This document shows positions 5,861 through 8,785 of a stretch of DNA of 8,785 bases, in pieces (within the stretch, counting starts at the first letter, position 1; every line of letters starts with the position of its first letter). The DNA lies in NCBI GenBank assembly GCA_025929745.1, contig JAICPQ010000107.1, positions 1 to 8,785 of the forward strand, given 5' to 3'. The position numbers were made by a program, and so were the translations under genes. The notes beneath the pieces are model-generated. The model saw nothing but the letters and a program-made list of their open reading frames with translations. It ran no database searches and was not told the DNA's origin. The stretch is from Burkholderiales bacterium. Lineage in GTDB: Bacteria > Pseudomonadota > Gammaproteobacteria > Burkholderiales > SG8-39.

Positions 5861-6894
5861 TGCCACACCTCCTCGGCTACCTTGACCACCCGCTCGAGCT
5901 TGCGCCACTGCTCGTCTTCGCTCAGCTTGTTGCCGTGGTGCGTGCTCGAGAATCCGCACTGCGGCGAGAGGCACAGGTCCTCGAGCGGCACGTACTTTGC
6001 CGCCTGCTCGATGCGCCTCTTCAATGTGTCCGCATCCTCGAGGGTGCCGGTCTTGCTCGACACCAGGCCGAGCACCACCTTCTTTCCTCTGGGTACGAAG
6101 CGCAGCGGTTCGAAGCCGCCGGCGCGCCCGGTGTCGAACTCCATGAAGAAGCCATCCACGCCGCTTGCGAACATCGCCTCGGCGACCGGCTCGTAGCCGC
6201 CCTCGGCGACGAAGGCGCTCTTGAAGTTGCCGCGGCAGGTGTGCATGGTGATGGTCATTCCCGCGGGGCGCGAAGCGAGCGCCTTCTCGATCGTGCGCGC
6301 GTACGTCTGCGGCAGCTTCTCTGGATCATCGCCGTTGCGGCGCGCGTTCTCGCGAATCTTCGGGTCGCAGAGATAGGCGAAGGAAACGTCGTCGAGCTGG
6401 AGGTAGGTACAGCCGGCTTTCGCGAAGGCGGCGATCGCCGCCTGGTAGGCCCTGGCCGCGTCGTCCCAGAATTCGTCCAGATCGGGATACGCCGTGCTGG
6501 AAATGCCGGCCCGGCCGGCGCGAAGGTGCAGCATCGAAGGGGAAGGAATGGTGAACTTCGCCGTCTTCTTCGTCACCGAATTGAGATAGGCGAAGTCCTC
6601 CACCATGACCGGCCTGGAATAGCGCAGCTTGCCGGTGACATTCGGAATCGGCGGCTGCTCTTCGGTGCCGCCGAACTTCGGCCCCGGGTTCTGCGCCACC
6701 GTGACGCCTTCGAGCTGCTCGAGGAAGTCCAGATGCCACCACTTGCGGCTGAACTCGCCGTCGGTGACGGCTTCTAGACCGATCGCTTCCTGCTTGCGCA
6801 CTACGTCGCGGATCTTTTCGCGGAGGTTGGCCTTGTCGAGGCCGGCCGGACGCAGCAGGCTGCCGACCTGGTCGGCGCGGAACGGAGGCTTCAC
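5857..6894 (-). CDS. MetE C-terminal-domain (core-MetE type) zinc methyltransferase
   Basis: This 345-residue protein corresponds to only the catalytic C-terminal barrel of cobalamin-independent methionine synthase MetE (about 750 residues), in the COG0620 group with stand-alone members such as Bacillus YxjG/YxjH. It starts with the family's MKPPFRADQVGSLLRP and has VTDGEFSRKWWHLDF at 43-57. All four MetE-type zinc ligands can be placed: H218 and C220 (MTITMHTCRGN), E252 (FFMEFDTGRAGG) and C313 (LCLSPQCGFSST). A thiol substrate should therefore be activated on zinc and either methylated or used to accept a methyl group. The methyl donor and thiol are unknown, and a demethylating catabolic role is as likely as methionine synthesis. 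The MesX (DUF1852) partner of the aerobic MesD family is not seen. GTG start at 6894, 1 nt after the stop of the Bug gene; AAGG lies about 9 nt upstream. Confidence 0.9.
   Translation of the reverse strand: MKPPFRADQVGSLLRPAGLDKANLREKIRDVVRKQEAIGLEAVTDGEFSRKWWHLDFLEQLEGVTVAQNPGPKFGGTEEQPPIPNVTGKLRYSRPVMVEDFAYLNSVTKKTAKFTIPSPSMLHLRAGRAGISSTAYPDLDEFWDDAARAYQAAIAAFAKAGCTYLQLDDVSFAYLCDPKIRENARRNGDDPEKLPQTYARTIEKALASRPAGMTITMHTCRGNFKSAFVAEGGYEPVAEAMFASGVDGFFMEFDTGRAGGFEPLRFVPRGKKVVLGLVSSKTGTLEDADTLKRRIEQAAKYVPLEDLCLSPQCGFSSTHHGNKLSEDEQWRKLERVVKVAEEVWQ
5868..5874 (-). promoter_or_regulatory. Shine-Dalgarno deciding the GTG start of the DUF4440 gene
   Basis: The minus strand reads GAGGAGG, then a 7-nt spacer TGTGGCA, then GTG at 5860. 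It lies inside the last codons of the methyltransferase gene and selects the GTG that overlaps that gene's stop. Confidence 0.75.
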
Positions 6895-6895
6895 G

Positions 6896-7840
6896 TCAAT
6901 CCGCCTTGGCGCCGGAGTCCTTCACCGCCTTCGCCCACTTGTGCACCTCGTCGCGCAGGAAGGTGGCGAACTCGCCCGAGGTGTTGCTGCGCCACTCCAG
7001 ACCAAGCTGGCCGAGGCGCTCGCGCACGTCGGGCGAGGAAAGCGCGCGGTTGATCTCGGAGTTGATGCGGTTCACGAGGTCCTGCGGCGTGCCGGCGGGC
7101 GCGAAGAATGCGGTCCAGGTGAGGTCGTCGAAGCCGGAGAGGCCCTGCTCGTTCACGGTGGGCACATCCGGCAGAGCGGGCGAGCGCTGGGCGCTGGTCA
7201 CTGCGATCGCGCGCACCTTGCCGCTCTTCACTTGGGGCACGGCGGGCGGCATCGAGGTGCTCGAGATCTGCGTGTGGCCGGCGACCGCGGCGCCGACCGC
7301 CTGCGCCGGCTGATACGGAACGTGCGTGATATCGACTTTCGCCGCCATCTTGATGCGTTCCATCGAGAGGTGCGTCGTCGTGCCGATGCCGGAAGAGGCG
7401 TACGAAAGCTGCTCTTTGCGCGCGAGCGCGATCAGCTCCTGCAGGTTTTTCACGGGCACGGCCGGATTCACCGTGATGATGTTCGGCGTGCTCGGCGCGA
7501 GGATCACGGGCACAAAATCGGTAAACGGGTCGTAGCCCGCGTTCGGATAGAGCGACGGGTTCACGGCGTAGGCGACGCTCGTCACCAACAGCGTGTAGCC
7601 GTCCGGCGCCGAGCGCTTCACGTGCTGCGTGGCGACGTTGCCGCCGGCGCCCGGCTTGTTCTCGACGATCACCGACTGGCCGATGGCCTCGGACAGCTTC
7701 GGCGCCACGAGTCTCGCGACGAGGTCGGTCGTCGCGCCGGGGGCGAAGCCCACCACAATGTGCACGGCCTTCTGGCGCGGCCAATCCTGCGCGCCGGCCG
7801 CGTTGGAGATAATGAGGAAAAGAAAAGCGACGAAGCGCAT
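6896..7840 (-). CDS. Bug/TctC-family periplasmic substrate-binding protein
   Basis: This complete 314-residue protein has normal length for the family. Residues 1-17 form a signal peptide (MRFVAFLFLIISNAAGA, cleavage before Q18). The mature protein shows the full set of Bug landmarks: IVVGFAPGATTDLVARLVAP at 28-47, VIVENKPGAGGNVATQHV at 57-74, APDGYTLLV at 78-86, LSYASSGIGTTTHLSMERI at 145-163, and the C-terminal LPDVPTVNEQGLSGFDDLTW. These proteins capture carboxylates or amide-like acids in the periplasm. The open frame extends upstream of 7840, but the ATG there has a GGAGG 4 nt before it and directly precedes the signal peptide, so it is the start. It is the first gene of the minus-strand operon, 1 nt from the methyltransferase gene. 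No TctA/TctB partner is present. The ligand is presumably the compound the operon handles. Confidence 0.95.
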   Translation of the reverse strand: MRFVAFLFLIISNAAGAQDWPRQKAVHIVVGFAPGATTDLVARLVAPKLSEAIGQSVIVENKPGAGGNVATQHVKRSAPDGYTLLVTSVAYAVNPSLYPNAGYDPFTDFVPVILAPSTPNIITVNPAVPVKNLQELIALARKEQLSYASSGIGTTTHLSMERIKMAAKVDITHVPYQPAQAVGAAVAGHTQISSTSMPPAVPQVKSGKVRAIAVTSAQRSPALPDVPTVNEQGLSGFDDLTWTAFFAPAGTPQDLVNRINSEINRALSSPDVRERLGQLGLEWRSNTSGEFATFLRDEVHKWAKAVKDSGAKAD

Positions 7841-7858
7841 GGAGCCTCCGCGGTCGGC

Positions 7859-7872
7859 CGATGCTACCATCG
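7859..7872. promoter_or_regulatory. Short inverted repeat in the 45-bp divergent gap
   Basis: CGATGCTACCATCG has perfect 5-bp arms around a 4-nt centre and sits midway between the Bug gene start (7840) and the dehydrogenase start (7886). In so small a divergent gap, both promoters must overlap each other or the coding ends, so this dyad could be a shared control site. Arms of 5 bp are short enough to arise by chance. Confidence 0.25.
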
Positions 7873-7885
7873 AGCGCAGCCTGCC

Positions 7886-8785
7886 TTGAACATCCTGTTC
7901 GCCTCGAAGACCGAAGACCCCGCCGTCTGGCTGCCGCGCCTGCGCGAAGCGTTGCCCAACGATCGTTTTGTCACCGCGCCCTCCGAGGAGGTGGACGTCG
8001 CGCTGGTCGCCACGCCGCCTGAAGGCACGTTCGAGAAGCTGAAGCGCCTGAAGCTCGTGCAGTCGCTCTGGATGGGCGTCGAGCGGCTGCTCGCCGATCC
8101 GGCGTACCCGAAGGGCGTGCCGCTCGCACGGCTCGTCGACCCCGGGATGGTCGCGGCGATGTCGGAAACGGTGCTCGCGCACGTGCTCGACTGGCATCGG
8201 CATCACTATGTGTATCGCGTCGAGCAGCAGGCGCGGCGCTGGGAGCGGCTCAAGCAATTCCTCGCGTCCGACCGCACCATCGGGATCCTCGGGCTCGGCG
8301 AGCTTGGCGGCGACGCCGCGCGGAAGCTGCGTGCGCTCGACTTCAACGTCGTCGGCTGGAGCCGGCGAGCGAAGGACGTCCCCGGCGTCGCCTGCCTCAC
8401 CGATCTCGACGCGGTGCTCGAATATAGCGATGTCGCGGTGTGCCTTCTTCCGCTCACGCAGCACACGCGCGGCATCCTCAACTACCGCACGCTAAGGAAG
8501 ATCAAGCTCGGCGGGGCGGTGATCAACGTGGCGCGCGGCGGCCATCTCGTCCCGGAAGACCTGATCGCGCTGCTCGACTGCGGCCATCTCGCGCACGCGT
8601 ACCTCGACGTCTTCGAGCACGAACCGCTCCCTGCCGGCCACCCGTTGTGGAAGCACCCCGGCGTCACCGTGACGCCACACACCGCCGCCCTCACCGAGCC
8701 CCGCACCGCCATCCCGAGGTACGTCGAGAACAACTTGCGCCTCCGCCGTGGCGAGCCCCCCAACAACAACTACGACTACGACGCC
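7886..8785 (+). CDS. GhrA-like D-2-hydroxyacid dehydrogenase, 3' end at the window edge
   Basis: The frame is open for 300 codons to the edge. Family members run to about 305-315 residues, so probably only a few residues are missing. It resembles glyoxylate/hydroxypyruvate reductase A, which reduces 2-oxoacids to D-2-hydroxyacids with NAD(P)H in the cytosol. The N-terminus MNILFASKTEDPAVWLPRLR is typical of the subgroup. The Rossmann motif is IGILGLGELG at 132-141. The catalytic triad is R217 (NVARGGHLV), E246 (DVFEHEPLP) and H265 (TPHTAALTEP). The start is the TTG at 7886, because no in-frame ATG lies nearby upstream and the residues after it match the family; the ribosome-binding site is weak. 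The C-terminal end reads GEPPNNNYDYDA, an unusual low-complexity replacement for the common VVDR-type tail. It diverges from the Bug-methyltransferase operon. Confidence 0.92.
   Translation, partial: MNILFASKTEDPAVWLPRLREALPNDRFVTAPSEEVDVALVATPPEGTFEKLKRLKLVQSLWMGVERLLADPAYPKGVPLARLVDPGMVAAMSETVLAHVLDWHRHHYVYRVEQQARRWERLKQFLASDRTIGILGLGELGGDAARKLRALDFNVVGWSRRAKDVPGVACLTDLDAVLEYSDVAVCLLPLTQHTRGILNYRTLRKIKLGGAVINVARGGHLVPEDLIALLDCGHLAHAYLDVFEHEPLPAGHPLWKHPGVTVTPHTAALTEPRTAIPRYVENNLRLRRGEPPNNNYDYDA

Noticed and set aside
3885..5885. A 666-codon open frame on the plus strand opposite the molybdenum-hydroxylase gene
   Set aside because: It is Arg/His/Ala-rich with no recognisable domain and lies antisense to a clear full-length enzyme. 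It is the usual shadow frame of GC-rich coding DNA.
5861..5974. Start of the DUF4440 gene at an ATG at 5974
   Set aside because: The added 38 residues are Arg/Ala/Gln-rich shadow of the methyltransferase C-terminus. The GTG at 5860 has an ideal Shine-Dalgarno.
7841..8464. Upstream in-frame extension of the second Bug gene to 8464
   Set aside because: The extension is antisense to the GhrA-like gene and would bury the signal peptide. The ATG at 7840 has its own ribosome-binding site.

Overview
The window is dense, high-GC, gene-packed DNA typical of a betaproteobacterial (Burkholderiales-like) chromosome. The main taxonomic hint is two separate periplasmic binding proteins of the Bug/TctC family, which is greatly expanded in that order. 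High GC, G/C-ending codons, very tight gene packing and frequent GTG/TTG starts fit the same picture. No RNA gene, insertion sequence, CRISPR array or phage feature was seen, and the taxonomic placement is an inference.

Layout from left to right. (1) A Bug/TctC binding protein on the minus strand enters from the left edge (1-537, C-terminus outside). It diverges from a quinone-oxidoreductase-like MDR dehydrogenase on the plus strand (665-1579). The 127-bp gap between them holds an inverted repeat and a possible 30-residue ORF whose stop overlaps the dehydrogenase start. (2) A LysR-type regulator on the minus strand (1559-2446) overlaps the dehydrogenase tail to tail. It diverges, across 71 bp with a palindrome, from a TSUP/TauE-SafE membrane transporter (2518-3261). 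This is the classic layout of a LysR regulator and its target. (3) A minus-strand operon of four genes runs from 7840 down to 3228: a second Bug/TctC binding protein, a MetE C-terminal-domain methyltransferase (core-MetE type), a small NTF2-like/DUF4440 protein, and the molybdopterin-binding large subunit of a xanthine-dehydrogenase/CO-dehydrogenase-family hydroxylase. The junctions are 1 nt, then GTGA, then GTGA, so the genes are almost certainly cotranscribed and the last three translationally linked. The operon ends by overlapping the tail of the TSUP gene by 34 bp. (4) A GhrA-like D-2-hydroxyacid dehydrogenase on the plus strand (7886 to the right edge) diverges from the operon across 45 bp.

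The gene set looks like an accessory catabolic region: binding proteins to capture an organic acid, a LysR switch with an anion exporter, and oxidoreductases plus a corrinoid/folate-type methyltransferase and a molybdenum hydroxylase to process a compound. The substrate cannot be read from the sequence. The most unusual part is the tightly coupled trio of core-MetE protein, DUF4440 protein and orphan molybdenum-hydroxylase large subunit, with no FAD or [2Fe-2S] subunit nearby.
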